A DNA stretch of 49,263 nt from Candidatus Poribacteria bacterium. GTDB taxonomy: Bacteria; Poribacteria; WGA-4E; WGA-3G. The stretch lies in assembly GCA_022827225.1 (NCBI GenBank), contig JAJDTJ010000093.1:1-49263 (forward strand), written 5' to 3'. The notes below the pieces were generated by a model, which saw only the letters and a program-made list of their open reading frames with translations, was not told the origin of the DNA and searched no databases. Below, one piece after another: positions 1 to 8,353 of the stretch (the stretch's first letter is position 1; every line of letters begins with the position of its first letter). Made by a program: the position numbers and the translations under genes.

Positions 1-62
1 TGCCCGATTGAGATTAAAAGATCGTCACAAATCGTATAAAGTGCTACAATAGTCAAGTCCAT
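1..62 (-). CDS. Transposase N-terminus, cut by the window edge
   Basis: Minus-strand reading frame that starts at ATG 62-60 and runs off the left edge. The first 20 residues include MDLTIVALYTICDD. A strong ribosome site (AAAAGGAGA) lies just upstream of the start. From memory, this opening resembles IS4/IS982-like transposases in which an early CDD motif follows a short helix. Only 20 residues are visible, so the family is uncertain. If the call is right, an insertion sequence ends somewhere in about 63-110 and borders the defence island on its left. Confidence 0.45.
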   Translation of the reverse strand, partial: MDLTIVALYTICDDLLISIG

Positions 63-110
63 GGGGTTCTCCTTTTGTTTTTGCGTTAAAAACACTATAA
101 AGGATATCCC

Positions 111-218
111 ATGGATTTACAAGTGGCAACTTGGGTTAATATAGATAATCCGGCGTTCAGTAGAGTTTTATTGGAACAAATTCTCGAAGTTCCAAGAGGC
201 GCTGAGGAACGTAATTAG
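111..218 (+). CDS. Possible 35-residue ORF or gene remnant
   Basis: ATG at 111 follows an AAAGGA-like site and encodes 35 residues ending ILEVPRGAEERN. It lies 23 bp before the ParB-like gene and on the same strand. It may be a small leader gene, or the 3' end of a gene truncated by the insertion sequence to the left, since the frame stays open back to about 90. Part of it (GCAACTTGGGTTA, 127-139) recurs inverted at the far right of the window, so it may simply be repeat sequence. No family was recognised. Confidence 0.3.
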   Translation: MDLQVATWVNIDNPAFSRVLLEQILEVPRGAEERN

Positions 219-241
219 TTAAACAAAAAGAGGAAACGAAG

Positions 242-1072
242 ATGACACAGATTGTAGATTTTATTGATATCCCTTTAAACCAATTGGAAATTGGTAAGTC
301 TCAGGTTCGTTTAAGCGATGTTGGAAAAGGTATTGACGAATTAGCAGAGAGTATCAACAAAGTAGGTCTTTTGGAGCCTATAGTAGTAGCCCCACAGGGA
401 GCTAATGGAAAGTATGAAATTATACTTGGCCAAAGGCGTTTTTTAGCTCACCAGTTACTCCGTCTTGATACAATTAAAGCTGGCATACTTAATGAGCGCG
501 TGACCGAAATTGAAGCAAAAGTATTATCGGTAACCGAAAATCTTATGCGCCGTGAATTAAATAGAAAAGATTTGATTGACGTGTGCACATACCTTTACAA
601 ACAATACGGTACAATAAAGGATGTAGTAACTGAAAGCGGACTTCCTTATCACAAGGTCAGAGAATATGTAAAATATGATCGACTAGTGCCTGAACTTAAG
701 CAGTTAGTCGATAACGGTGAGGTTGATTTGAAGGCTGCACTTAGGGCACAAGATGCGTCCTCGACTAGTGGAGATTTTGAACCTAAGGATGCTGTTAAAT
801 TAGCTAAAGAATTATCTGGAATGAGTTCGGCGCAGCAAAAGAAGGTTCAAAAAGAATTAGAAGAAGATCCCTCAGAGTCTGTAGATACAGTAATAGACCG
901 AGCTAAAGGAAGTGGAAAAGTGACACAACTAATCGTAACTCTCGGACAGCAAGCCCACGCCTCTCTGCAGAGTTTTGCAGATGATGAAGGAACTGTTTTA
1001 GGTGATGCTGCCGCCCAATTGATTGAAGAGGGATTAGTAAGTAAAGGATATGATGCGGACGGAGGGATATAA
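242..1072 (+). CDS. ParB/RepB/Spo0J-like protein
   Basis: The 276-residue protein starts with a ParB-type N-terminal domain (about residues 8-100). It shows the pattern IPLNQLEIGKSQVR, then LAESINKVGLLEPIVV, then GQRRFLAHQLL in place of the usual GERR box. A helix-turn-helix segment follows (about 115-190), then a short helical tail. In this superfamily the N-terminal fold binds CTP in partition proteins, or acts as a nuclease or kinase in other members. No parA is nearby and the gene sits next to a nuclease and dnd genes, so chromosome partition is unlikely to be its main job. A ribosome site (AGAGGAAACGAAG) precedes ATG 242. The stop overlaps the next start (TAATG), which indicates translational coupling. 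Confidence 0.8.
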   Translation: MTQIVDFIDIPLNQLEIGKSQVRLSDVGKGIDELAESINKVGLLEPIVVAPQGANGKYEIILGQRRFLAHQLLRLDTIKAGILNERVTEIEAKVLSVTENLMRRELNRKDLIDVCTYLYKQYGTIKDVVTESGLPYHKVREYVKYDRLVPELKQLVDNGEVDLKAALRAQDASSTSGDFEPKDAVKLAKELSGMSSAQQKKVQKELEEDPSESVDTVIDRAKGSGKVTQLIVTLGQQAHASLQSFADDEGTVLGDAAAQLIEEGLVSKGYDADGGI

Positions 1073-1782
1073 TGAGAGGTTTGTTGTCACACGAAATAAG
1101 TAAACTCATTCTTTCTGTGGGGACGCATAAATCTAAACGTCCACTTTCACCAGTAGAAGTGGCGGAATTTATGCAAAAATCCCTGGACGCGGGGGAAAAA
1201 AGAACTGAAATTGCTACAAGACTTTACCTTGAAGATTCATCTATAATAGGGCGTTTTATTCGTCTACTTTCTTTACCTACTCAAGTGCAACACATTGTGG
1301 GGTGGGGTTCAGATCCTGCTACAGTGTCATTTTCTGCTGCTTCAGGGATTGCAAGGCTTAACTCTGAAATTGAGCAAATTGCTTTGGCAAAAGCGGCATT
1401 AGAAAATCAGCTTAACAAATCTGAAATTATACAAGTGGTTCAAATCAGGCAGCGTTCAGGAAACTCAATTGAAAATTGTATTAAAGCCGTTCTAGATCAA
1501 CGTCCAATAATTGAACGCAGACATGTGATAATTGGTAAGTTAACATCAGAAAACCTGAAAGATCAGGTTAAGCATCTTTCACAACTAGAACGTAATAACC
1601 TATTGGATTCTGCACTTAAGCGTCACAGTGCGGACACCACACATTTAGGGGCTAAACTTGGTGACGAGTACTTCGTTCTTGTGGGTGATGAGCACTTTCA
1701 TGCAGCAATTATGAAATTTCCTCAAGGATTTGAAAATTCAATAACGGAATACCTAATCGAAGAGGTAAGAATTAAGGGTTAA
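1072..1782 (+). CDS. ParB/KorB-like DNA-binding protein
   Basis: The 236-residue protein starts at the ATG that overlaps the previous stop. Residues about 25-110 look like the central helix-turn-helix region of ParB/KorB proteins: LSPVEVAEFMQKSLDAG, then TEIATRLYLEDSSIIGRFIRLL. It lacks the GERR-type N-terminal domain carried by its upstream neighbour. The two may therefore be a split ParB-like protein, with one subunit holding the catalytic or CTP domain and the other recognising DNA. The C-terminal half was not recognised. Its stop is 5 bp before the nuclease gene, which indicates one operon. Confidence 0.6.
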   Translation: MRGLLSHEISKLILSVGTHKSKRPLSPVEVAEFMQKSLDAGEKRTEIATRLYLEDSSIIGRFIRLLSLPTQVQHIVGWGSDPATVSFSAASGIARLNSEIEQIALAKAALENQLNKSEIIQVVQIRQRSGNSIENCIKAVLDQRPIIERRHVIIGKLTSENLKDQVKHLSQLERNNLLDSALKRHSADTTHLGAKLGDEYFVLVGDEHFHAAIMKFPQGFENSITEYLIEEVRIKG

Positions 1783-1787
1783 GTCAA

Positions 1788-2810
1788 ATGAAAATTGACG
1801 TTCTAGGTTCGGGCGCAGTCCAACTTGGCAGGGCAGTTAGTTGTGACGGTTTTATCTATGGCTATCCAATTCGGGTGCAAACCCATGTGCATGAAGATCA
1901 CATGGACGGTTTTGATAGCAGTAAGGGACTCCAACGTATAATTGTAACTCGCCCAACTTTTGATTTATTGTTAGCTATTCGGGATAATGCTGATATACCA
2001 TATCGGGAAAATATAGAAGTAGTCCAATTAGGTTCCCCAATTTCAATCGAGAACTGTCAGATAATCCTATTAGACAATGGACATATGTTAGGATCTGCTC
2101 AGGTTCAAGTAACCTTATCTAATGGTTTACGTTGTGGATATTCTGGGGATTTTGCATGGCCGCTTGAGAAAGTTATAAAGGTTGATCAATTAGTGTTAGA
2201 TAGCACATATGGGTCCCCTGAATCAATACGTAAATTTACCCAAGAAGAGGCAAATAATCGATTTGTAGATTTGGTTGTTAACAGAGTTAAAGCCGGCCCA
2301 GTTTTCATTTCATCTCATCGTGGCACTTTACAGCGTGCGATTTCTTGCTTAGATGATGCTATTAAAGACCCTATCATTGCTAGCCCGCGGTTGTGTGCTG
2401 AGTTAGAAGTGTATCAGCAATATGGATATACCCTAACGAATATTCTTAGCACAAACGCGAAAGAAGCCAAGCATGTTATCAGTGAAGGGCGATATATTCG
2501 CCTTTTCGGAACTGGGGATCGACGTCCGACAGATACAAGTGAAGCAACTTCAATTACGTTGAATGCGTATAAGAGTCGCCTAGATGATCCCGCCATAGAA
2601 TACTCAGAAAAATCTTTTTGTGTGGCACTTTCTGATCACGCAGACTATGAAGAAACTCTTGAATATGTTAGAGCTACAGGAGCAAAAAAAGTAATGACTG
2701 ATACGACACGTGGTGGCCATGGTGTGGAACTAGCTCAGGCATTAAAACGGGAGTTGAGGATAGATGCTCAGCCTTCTAACAATCGGTATGTGAGGGAATG
2801 GGGAAGGTAA
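1788..2810 (+). CDS. Beta-CASP metallo-beta-lactamase nuclease
   Basis: The 340-residue protein has metallo-beta-lactamase motifs: HVHEDH (residues 33-38), GHML (His99), YSGDF (Asp121) and LDSTYG (Asp138). A beta-CASP-like region continues to SDHADY (about 282-287) and a late conserved glycine/histidine patch TTRGGHG. This layout matches SNM1/CPSF-73-like nucleases of RNA or DNA and not hydrolytic lactamases. Relatives are annotated as RNA 3'-end processing exonucleases or as repair nucleases beside ATP-dependent DNA ligases. Together with two ParB-like partners and the Dnd genes, a DNA nuclease role is the more likely one (inference). All metal ligands appear to be present. Confidence 0.8.
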   Translation: MKIDVLGSGAVQLGRAVSCDGFIYGYPIRVQTHVHEDHMDGFDSSKGLQRIIVTRPTFDLLLAIRDNADIPYRENIEVVQLGSPISIENCQIILLDNGHMLGSAQVQVTLSNGLRCGYSGDFAWPLEKVIKVDQLVLDSTYGSPESIRKFTQEEANNRFVDLVVNRVKAGPVFISSHRGTLQRAISCLDDAIKDPIIASPRLCAELEVYQQYGYTLTNILSTNAKEAKHVISEGRYIRLFGTGDRRPTDTSEATSITLNAYKSRLDDPAIEYSEKSFCVALSDHADYEETLEYVRATGAKKVMTDTTRGGHGVELAQALKRELRIDAQPSNNRYVREWGR

Positions 2811-2842
2811 ATCATAGAAATTTTGAATTTCTTGCAGAATAA
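2798..2842 (+). pseudogene. Possible 5' remnant of an IS-interrupted gene
   Basis: A frame opens at ATG 2798, overlapping the end of the nuclease gene by 13 bp in the usual operon manner. It reads MGKVNHRNFEFLAE and then stops where the insertion sequence seems to begin. The NFEFLAE stretch resembles N-termini of some DUF4145-containing helicase or restriction proteins, but 14 residues cannot decide this. The matching 3' piece may be the frame at 4092-4196 on the other side of the element. Confidence 0.25.
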
Positions 2843-2869
2843 CGGACATTCATTTGGTCCTTTAAAAAG

Positions 2870-3712
2870 TTAAGCCAAGTTTTGCTGCTCGAATTCCATA
2901 GGTGTCAAATAGTCTAACGCCGAATGTGGGCGTTTCTGATGATACACCCGTTCGATAAAATGCCCAATGCGGACTCTCACCTCGTGAATGTCCTCATAGT
3001 CATTTAGGTATACTTCTTCCTCCTTGAGAGTGCGGATAAGTCTCTCAGCATACCCGTTCTCCCAAGGCCGTCCGCGACGGGCGACTGAGACCTCAACGCC
3101 ATGCTCTCTGAGCGTCGAGAGATAGACGTTTGAAAGATACTGAACGCCTTGATCCGAATGATGGATCTCTGGAGACCCGCTTTGGCGTAATGCTTGTTCT
3201 AATGCCCTCAAGGTCAGCGGTTGGGTCAGGTGTTGACTCACCTGCCACCCTCTGATCTTGCAAGTGAAGACATCCATGAGCAGACTCACATAGACGAAGT
3301 GTGCCTTGAGGCGGACGTAGGTAATATCTGCCACCCAGACCTGATCGCATCGAGAGACCTCAAAGTCTTCAAGGCGATTCACCCACGGGTGCATATCCTC
3401 AAGGGAGGTCGTCGTTTGACAGATACGTTTGACCGACACCGAGAGGTTCGCTGCTTTCATCAAGCGGGCAACGCGTCGATACCCAACGTCGTATCCCATA
3501 CGCACCAGCAACTTGGTGATACGCCGATAGCCATACGTCGGATATCGCCCAGCTAACCGCTCTATCTCCTCTCGCAGAACGGTTTCAGACGCGTCGCTTT
3601 TCGATTGATAATAGAGCGTGCTCTTGTTGAAACCGAGCACCTTACAAATCTGTCGCACTGAGAAATCCATCCGCAACGTCTCAACGATGTGTCGTTGTTT
3701 AGCCGGATTCAA
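2870..3712 (-). CDS. IS3-family transposase OrfB (DDE integrase)
   Basis: This 280-residue frame contains the HTH_21 region (residues about 45-100, with YGYRRITKLL) and an rve-type integrase core. The catalytic residues are in VADITYV (first Asp), HHSDQGVQYLS (second Asp) and ENGYAERLIRTLKEEE (Glu). The C-terminus HQKRPHSALDYLTPMEF is characteristic of IS3 OrfB. The frame can start at TTG 3712, but in this family OrfB is normally made as a frameshifted OrfAB fusion. A run of seven A (minus strand, 3736-3730) lies just upstream. OrfB looks full length and undamaged. Confidence 0.92.
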   Translation of the reverse strand: MNPAKQRHIVETLRMDFSVRQICKVLGFNKSTLYYQSKSDASETVLREEIERLAGRYPTYGYRRITKLLVRMGYDVGYRRVARLMKAANLSVSVKRICQTTTSLEDMHPWVNRLEDFEVSRCDQVWVADITYVRLKAHFVYVSLLMDVFTCKIRGWQVSQHLTQPLTLRALEQALRQSGSPEIHHSDQGVQYLSNVYLSTLREHGVEVSVARRGRPWENGYAERLIRTLKEEEVYLNDYEDIHEVRVRIGHFIERVYHQKRPHSALDYLTPMEFEQQNLA

Positions 3713-3713
3713 C

Positions 3714-4002
3714 TCAACAATGTCGAGGCTTTTTTTGGATTTCCAAGGCCAGCGTCAACCGGCCACCGAGCTGTTCGAGTTGTGCGATCCGTTCGGTGGC
3801 TTCGTTGGCGTGTTTATCCGTTGAGGTAAACCCAGTAGTTATTATATTTTCAATGGAACCTGTGTTTCCACTTGGAAAGCTGGTCTTCGCTGAGGTTGTG
3901 TCGGCGACACAACTTTGCTTGTGAACTTTCACCGTGGAGTGCTTCCAAAACGATCTCCGCTTTAAACTCGGCGGTGAATCTTCTGCGTTTTCGTTTCGCC
4001 AT
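3714..4002 (-). pseudogene. IS3-family OrfA, frame-disrupted
   Basis: ATG 4002-4000 opens a typical OrfA: MAKRKRRRFTAEFKAEIVLE, then a helix-turn-helix ending LSEDQLSKWKHRFH, where it meets TGA at 3852-3850. OrfA sequence resumes in another frame as TDKHANEATERIAQLEQL, a leucine-zipper-like coiled coil, and ends near 3714. At least one indel near 3850 therefore breaks the protein. The N-terminal OrfA frame and the OrfB frame differ by -1, as expected for the family; the displaced middle is in the third frame. Confidence 0.75.
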
Positions 4003-4091
4003 CGGTTTCTCCTTTCAGTAAGATTGTATTATAGCACAATCTTGGTTTAGACAGTGGTCTAAAAAACCGATGGCAGTACAAAGTTAAAGAG

Positions 4092-4196
4092 ATGCCTGGT
4101 AACAAAATTGAAAACCTACTTGATTTACTAGCCGATTGGATTTCGGACTATTCTACTCAAGATTTAGTCAAAAATTTTGGATATAAGGAACAATAA
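4092..4196 (+). pseudogene. Small ORF or 3' remnant of an IS-split gene
   Basis: The frame encodes MPGNKIENLLDLLADWISDY and a further 14 residues ending FGYKEQ, then stops 3 bp before the DGQHR gene. The same frame stays open upstream to the edge of the insertion sequence (it reads RWQYKVKE before the ATG). It therefore looks like the C-terminus of a larger gene whose front was lost, possibly the one starting at 2798. The tight spacing to the next gene supports former membership of the same operon. No family was recognised. Confidence 0.45.
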
Positions 4197-4199
4197 TCG

Positions 4200-5930
4200 A
4201 TGGCAAAGGACACAGAAGGAAAACGATTTGAAAAACAAGTACTTAGAACCTTACAAGACATGGGTATAGAATCCTACGGTTTTCACGGTCAAATTCCACT
4301 TCAAGCACTTCATCCGGGGAGCCAACCTGGAGGACACCTTGAAATTGATATTGTTTGTTTGGTAGGAAATATTTGCATCCTTATTGAAACTACAACTGAA
4401 AAAAACAACAATAGTGAAAAAATAAAAAAATTTATTCGGCACTGTGACTTGGTCGTAGATTCCCCTTTGAATAAACGGGAACTGTTTTCACTCTTTGATG
4501 GAATTCCAAAAGAAAAACTTATCAACTTTACCGGAATATCAGGTTGGTATTATCTGTACATCGGCAAAAGTAGCGAATTAATTACTGAACATATTTCTTC
4601 TGATCGGTACCCTGATACAGATCGTCTGCACATTTTCAACGAAGAAAATTGGGAATATTTTAAGATACTTGAGCGCACGATAAAAACCGCTGCACGATAT
4701 GAGTTTTTAGCTTCCATTGGAATTAAGCCAAGCGATGTAGGAGACACTTCTGTCGGAGGCACTGAGCTCAGTAAACCCTTTCTTGAACTTACTAACAAGA
4801 TCCTCTTTTCCGGTCAGAGCGATGTTTTAGCAAACCTGTTTGTTGTAACTTTCAAACCGAACGAACTGTTACGTATTGCCAGGGTCTTACGCTACCAGGG
4901 ACAGCCGATGGCTATCTCATCTGAGAGTGCTACCAATCAGCAAAATGGTGGCTACCAGAGAATTCTAGTTCCTGATAAACTAAAAAAGATACGTGAATTT
5001 ATCGGGAATAATTCTAAAGTTGCCTTTCCAACAAATCTGACTCTAGTCCTGTCTAACGAATGTGAGAAACGAGGTGAGAACTTACACATTCCTTCTAAGT
5101 ACGCCTCAATTGATGTCATTGATGGACAGCACCGTTTATTTGCTTATGCGTTATCTAGTGAGCAAATTCGTGAAGAAGCACGTCTCATTGCCACTGCGAT
5201 TAAATTTAATACGGACGATACAGAGAAAATAAACCAATATGCAGCCCGGACATTTATTACTATTAACAGCCAACAAACAAAAGTTAAACAAAATTTACTC
5301 TACTTAATTTCTTATGATGTACTTGGTGATACAAGTCCCGAATCCATAGCTGCGAAAATTTTAAAAGAATGCGACTCTAGAAAACGTCTTTCAAGAATCT
5401 TTGCCCTTAGTGCTTTTATCAAGAAAAACCGATTTGGCCAGCAACCAATCCGAATTATTTCAATAGTTAAGGAATTGGCAAGAATTTTCAAATCAGAAAA
5501 CCTGGAAGCAATAAGGAGTACTTCAGGCAGCGAAGCACGCGAACTTGGTGAATCAGAGGAACTTATTCAAATAGGTGTGCAGTTATTAGAGAAGTACTTT
5601 TACCAAGTGAAAAATATCTTTTCTGATGATTGGGGGAAGGCAGATTCTTTACTTATGTGTGCCAACTATATCGGTGCCTTCCTTAGATTGCTGGAGACAT
5701 TCGTTAAGAGTAAATTTACAGTCAATCAAATACAGCAAGAACTTAACCAAATTAAACTGAATATCGTTGAAAATTACAACGAAGGACGATCTCAAGAACA
5801 CCCGGCTGTATTTAATCCAAACGCTTTCCAACCACCTCAAAATGGAGAAAACGAAGAAGGGCCAAAAAGGATACCGAGCAAAAAGGATGGAATACCTAAA
5901 ATTTACAAATTTTTAAATGAAAACAGATAG
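4200..5930 (+). CDS. DGQHR-domain (DndB-like) protein with nuclease-like N-terminus
   Basis: The 576-residue protein is larger than usual DndB proteins (roughly 350-400). The DGQHR signature is VIDGQHRLFAYA, near residue 310, followed by the family's AARTFITINSQQTKV stretch. DndB proteins regulate phosphorothioation operons, and the DGQHR fold is related to ParB-like domains. Residues 1-150 are an extra domain with GKRFEKQVL (Glu11), HLEIDIVCL (Glu48, Asp50) and ILIETTTEK (Glu63, Thr65, Lys68), which resembles a PD-(D/E)XK nuclease core with E-x-T in place of E-x-K. The gene converges with dndE, 41 bp away. It could be a regulator, a modification sensor with cleavage activity, or both (inference). 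Confidence 0.75.
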   Translation: MAKDTEGKRFEKQVLRTLQDMGIESYGFHGQIPLQALHPGSQPGGHLEIDIVCLVGNICILIETTTEKNNNSEKIKKFIRHCDLVVDSPLNKRELFSLFDGIPKEKLINFTGISGWYYLYIGKSSELITEHISSDRYPDTDRLHIFNEENWEYFKILERTIKTAARYEFLASIGIKPSDVGDTSVGGTELSKPFLELTNKILFSGQSDVLANLFVVTFKPNELLRIARVLRYQGQPMAISSESATNQQNGGYQRILVPDKLKKIREFIGNNSKVAFPTNLTLVLSNECEKRGENLHIPSKYASIDVIDGQHRLFAYALSSEQIREEARLIATAIKFNTDDTEKINQYAARTFITINSQQTKVKQNLLYLISYDVLGDTSPESIAAKILKECDSRKRLSRIFALSAFIKKNRFGQQPIRIISIVKELARIFKSENLEAIRSTSGSEARELGESEELIQIGVQLLEKYFYQVKNIFSDDWGKADSLLMCANYIGAFLRLLETFVKSKFTVNQIQQELNQIKLNIVENYNEGRSQEHPAVFNPNAFQPPQNGENEEGPKRIPSKKDGIPKIYKFLNENR

Positions 5931-5971
5931 CAGATTTTCCAACCGCAGATGAAGGCAAATCTTCACCAAAT

Positions 5972-6334
5972 TCAAAACAAAAGGTTCACCAAATCTTCCA
6001 ATCTTTTCACACGTCCGTAAAGTAGACGTACCCCTCGATTTAGATGTGCCCGAAAGTATTTGACAAGCACTTCATTACTTTTACCAATCGTGTTCGCTGC
6101 ACCTCGCTCCTCCAATAGTGCTACAATCAATGGATCCCACTCCCCCATCAATGTGAAACGATTAAACTCAGATCCATCCGTTGGGTCAGCGTCAATTTCG
6201 GGTTCGCTGGGTTCGGCAAGTGAGAGCGTCAAACCAATTCTGCTAAGGACGTTAGGCAATAATCCTGTTCTGCCTTTCAGGATACTTAGTTTATTACGAG
6301 AGTCCTCTGAGATGTGAATACGATTCAATTGCAT
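5972..6334 (-). CDS. dndE: DNA phosphorothioation protein DndE
   Basis: This 120-residue protein is the last gene of dndC-D-E and has the usual DndE length. It opens with MQLNRIHISEDSRNKLSILK and continues with GLLPNVLSRIGLTLSL, the helical pattern of the family. DndE forms tetramers and binds nicked double-stranded DNA in characterised systems. The start is 7 bp past the dndD stop, consistent with coupled translation. It converges on the DGQHR gene. The call rests on sequence style and gene order together, since the family is small and variable. Confidence 0.85.
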   Translation of the reverse strand: MQLNRIHISEDSRNKLSILKGRTGLLPNVLSRIGLTLSLAEPSEPEIDADPTDGSEFNRFTLMGEWDPLIVALLEERGAANTIGKSNEVLVKYFRAHLNRGVRLLYGRVKRLEDLVNLLF

Positions 6335-6340
6335 GGTTAA

Positions 6341-8353
6341 CTACCTGAAATAACCTTCCTCTATAGTCGTACGCCCCTCAGACTGTTGGTACGCCAAATA
6401 GAATGTATGTGAAACATACGGTTCCAAAAGCGAATGGAGAGATCCTTTGATTTCAGTGTCAGTTGAGAGGAGTACAACCTGATGGCTGGCATACGGGAAA
6501 TAACGCTCAATTAAGAGTTGACGATGATTGCTATCTAAACGTCCAAGCGGCGTGTCAAGAATCATCGGCAATGCCTTACCCGAGGTTTTTGCTAATCCCC
6601 ATAAGAGTGCGGTTGTGTAAATCTGTTTTTCACCTGCTGATAATTCTTCCTTTAGAAGTGGACGATTGTAGATGTCATAAAGCGTCACAGCAAAAGTCTG
6701 TGGATCAATTTCAACGCGTTTGATTCGGTCCGGTTTGTGGGAGAGCTGATTGAAACCCTCAACAATGGCATTACCTAAACTGGCAATCTTCGCATGTGTA
6801 ATCCGCGTTGTATAAGCAGTAAGAACCGACTGGACATCTCCTACCCGTTTCTGGCGTTGAATATGCGCCTGTTCGAGTTGTTGAGTTTGATGCAATTTTT
6901 CGAGTTTTCGTTCTGCTACATCAAGTTGATAAGACAAGGAACGGATAGACTGGTCCATATCTTTCGCTTGTTTGTGTCGTTGCCCAAGATCCTGATTTAG
7001 GGCAGAGAGTTTTTCAATTAATGGTCTCAAAGTTTCTTCTGGTGGGACTTTCTGAAGAGCCTGTTCCACCTCTTGTAGTTCCAGTTGGACATTTTCTAAG
7101 GCATCGTTTAACTCTCGAAACTCTCGAGGGACATTGTTGAGGCAGGCATCAATCCACTCTAATAGACGATCGCATTCAGCAGGGGAACGTTCTCTGATTT
7201 TCTTAAAACCTTGCAATTTCTCTGGACGCTTAAGTTGTGTTTTTAACAGTGGTGTAATCTTCGCTCGGATAGTTTCAATCTGTGCCTCAGATAAGGAAAC
7301 ATCATTCCAGAATGACTTAGCGGAAAGCGTTTCAAGTACCTCTGCGTTTTGGGTATTTAATGCTCGGTTTCTTGTTTCCCATTCATCCAACTCTATTTCT
7401 TTAATAAGCCTTTTTCCTAATCGCTTAAGCAATTCAGGGACAAGCGTAAACGGAAACAACCCCCCGCATAAATCCCGTATAGCGTCCTCCAACACCTCAA
7501 TATCAGCCTGGAGTTGTTCCTGTCTAAGTTTGAGGTTTCCTCGCTTTTTAGCATAACTGCCACCTTCGGCCGCAATACGTGATTCTTGTTGCGTAATTTG
7601 TTTCTCTAATTTCTCAACCTGAGTGTGCAGCGATTCTATGTGTGTCTCCGCTTCCATAAGTGATGTTCTAAGTGCATCGATTTCGGATTCTACTACTTCA
7701 ATCTCCTTCTGTACCGGTTCAGGACTGTCTCGTTTGAGTAGACGATTCGCATAGATACGCAGGTCTGATTGCAAGCGTTCTACTAAATTAAGACCCAGAA
7801 GTGATTTAATTGATTCAGCGAGATATAGATCATGACTGGAGTCATCCGCCAGTTTTTGGATGTCCTCACCGTCAAAGAAGAAGAATTGTGATACACCGAG
7901 CGGAATGAGTTCATCTATATGATCTTGCCAATGTTCATTCTCAGATTCAGTATTTAGCAAGTCATTTTCAGAGATTGTTAAGCCTTCACTAACAGTCCGA
8001 TGATCCATACCCGACTGTCGCCATGCTCGTTCAACTCGGTATTGCCTTGTTTCTCCACCGTATGCATACTCAAATTCAAGCGACACAGCAGCATGGCTTA
8101 AGGGCATTACAGAATTGGCCTCGCGGTGAATCATTGCGGAGAGGTAATCGTTATATTCGTTCTGACTGACCCGGTGACCGAGTGCTCGTCTACCGTAGAG
8201 ACAGAGGCGAACCGCGTCTAACAGCGTTGTTTTACCAGCACCATTCATCCCACCAATAAGGATTATAGGACCTTTCCCGTTTGGTGTAAGGCGAACGCTC
8301 TGTTTACCACGGAACAGTCCAACATTATTGAGAGTGAGTTTGTGAAAGATCAT
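6341..8353 (-). CDS. dndD: DNA phosphorothioation ATPase DndD
   Basis: The 670-residue protein is an SMC/Rad50-like ATPase. Walker A is GGMNGAGKTT (residues 34-43). A long coiled coil covers about 195-530, the ABC signature is LSAGEKQ (571-577) and Walker B/D-loop is LDTPLGRLD (599-607). No CxxC zinc hook is visible, in line with DndD and unlike Rad50. DndD provides ATPase or nicking activity for sulfur insertion by the DndCDE complex. The start overlaps the dndC stop by 4 bp (ATGA). Length and motifs are complete, so it is probably functional. Confidence 0.95.
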   Translation of the reverse strand: MIFHKLTLNNVGLFRGKQSVRLTPNGKGPIILIGGMNGAGKTTLLDAVRLCLYGRRALGHRVSQNEYNDYLSAMIHREANSVMPLSHAAVSLEFEYAYGGETRQYRVERAWRQSGMDHRTVSEGLTISENDLLNTESENEHWQDHIDELIPLGVSQFFFFDGEDIQKLADDSSHDLYLAESIKSLLGLNLVERLQSDLRIYANRLLKRDSPEPVQKEIEVVESEIDALRTSLMEAETHIESLHTQVEKLEKQITQQESRIAAEGGSYAKKRGNLKLRQEQLQADIEVLEDAIRDLCGGLFPFTLVPELLKRLGKRLIKEIELDEWETRNRALNTQNAEVLETLSAKSFWNDVSLSEAQIETIRAKITPLLKTQLKRPEKLQGFKKIRERSPAECDRLLEWIDACLNNVPREFRELNDALENVQLELQEVEQALQKVPPEETLRPLIEKLSALNQDLGQRHKQAKDMDQSIRSLSYQLDVAERKLEKLHQTQQLEQAHIQRQKRVGDVQSVLTAYTTRITHAKIASLGNAIVEGFNQLSHKPDRIKRVEIDPQTFAVTLYDIYNRPLLKEELSAGEKQIYTTALLWGLAKTSGKALPMILDTPLGRLDSNHRQLLIERYFPYASHQVVLLSTDTEIKGSLHSLLEPYVSHTFYLAYQQSEGRTTIEEGYFR

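Larger units (their letters stand above)
2843..4058 (-). mobile_element. IS3-family insertion sequence, probably inactive
   Basis: About 1.2 kb holding an orfA/orfB pair in the IS3 layout, transcribed leftward. Boundaries are approximate. The candidate left end reads GGACATTCATTTGGTCC (2844-2860) and the candidate right end on the minus strand reads TAGACCACTGTCTAAACC (from about 4058). They match only weakly as inverted repeats, and no clear target duplication was found. The element splits an operon of same-strand genes. orfA is broken by a frame change, so this copy is probably immobile on its own. Confidence 0.75.

Noticed and set aside
1072..1782. Canonical parA/parB partition operon
   Set aside because: No ParA ATPase is present and the neighbours are a nuclease and Dnd genes.
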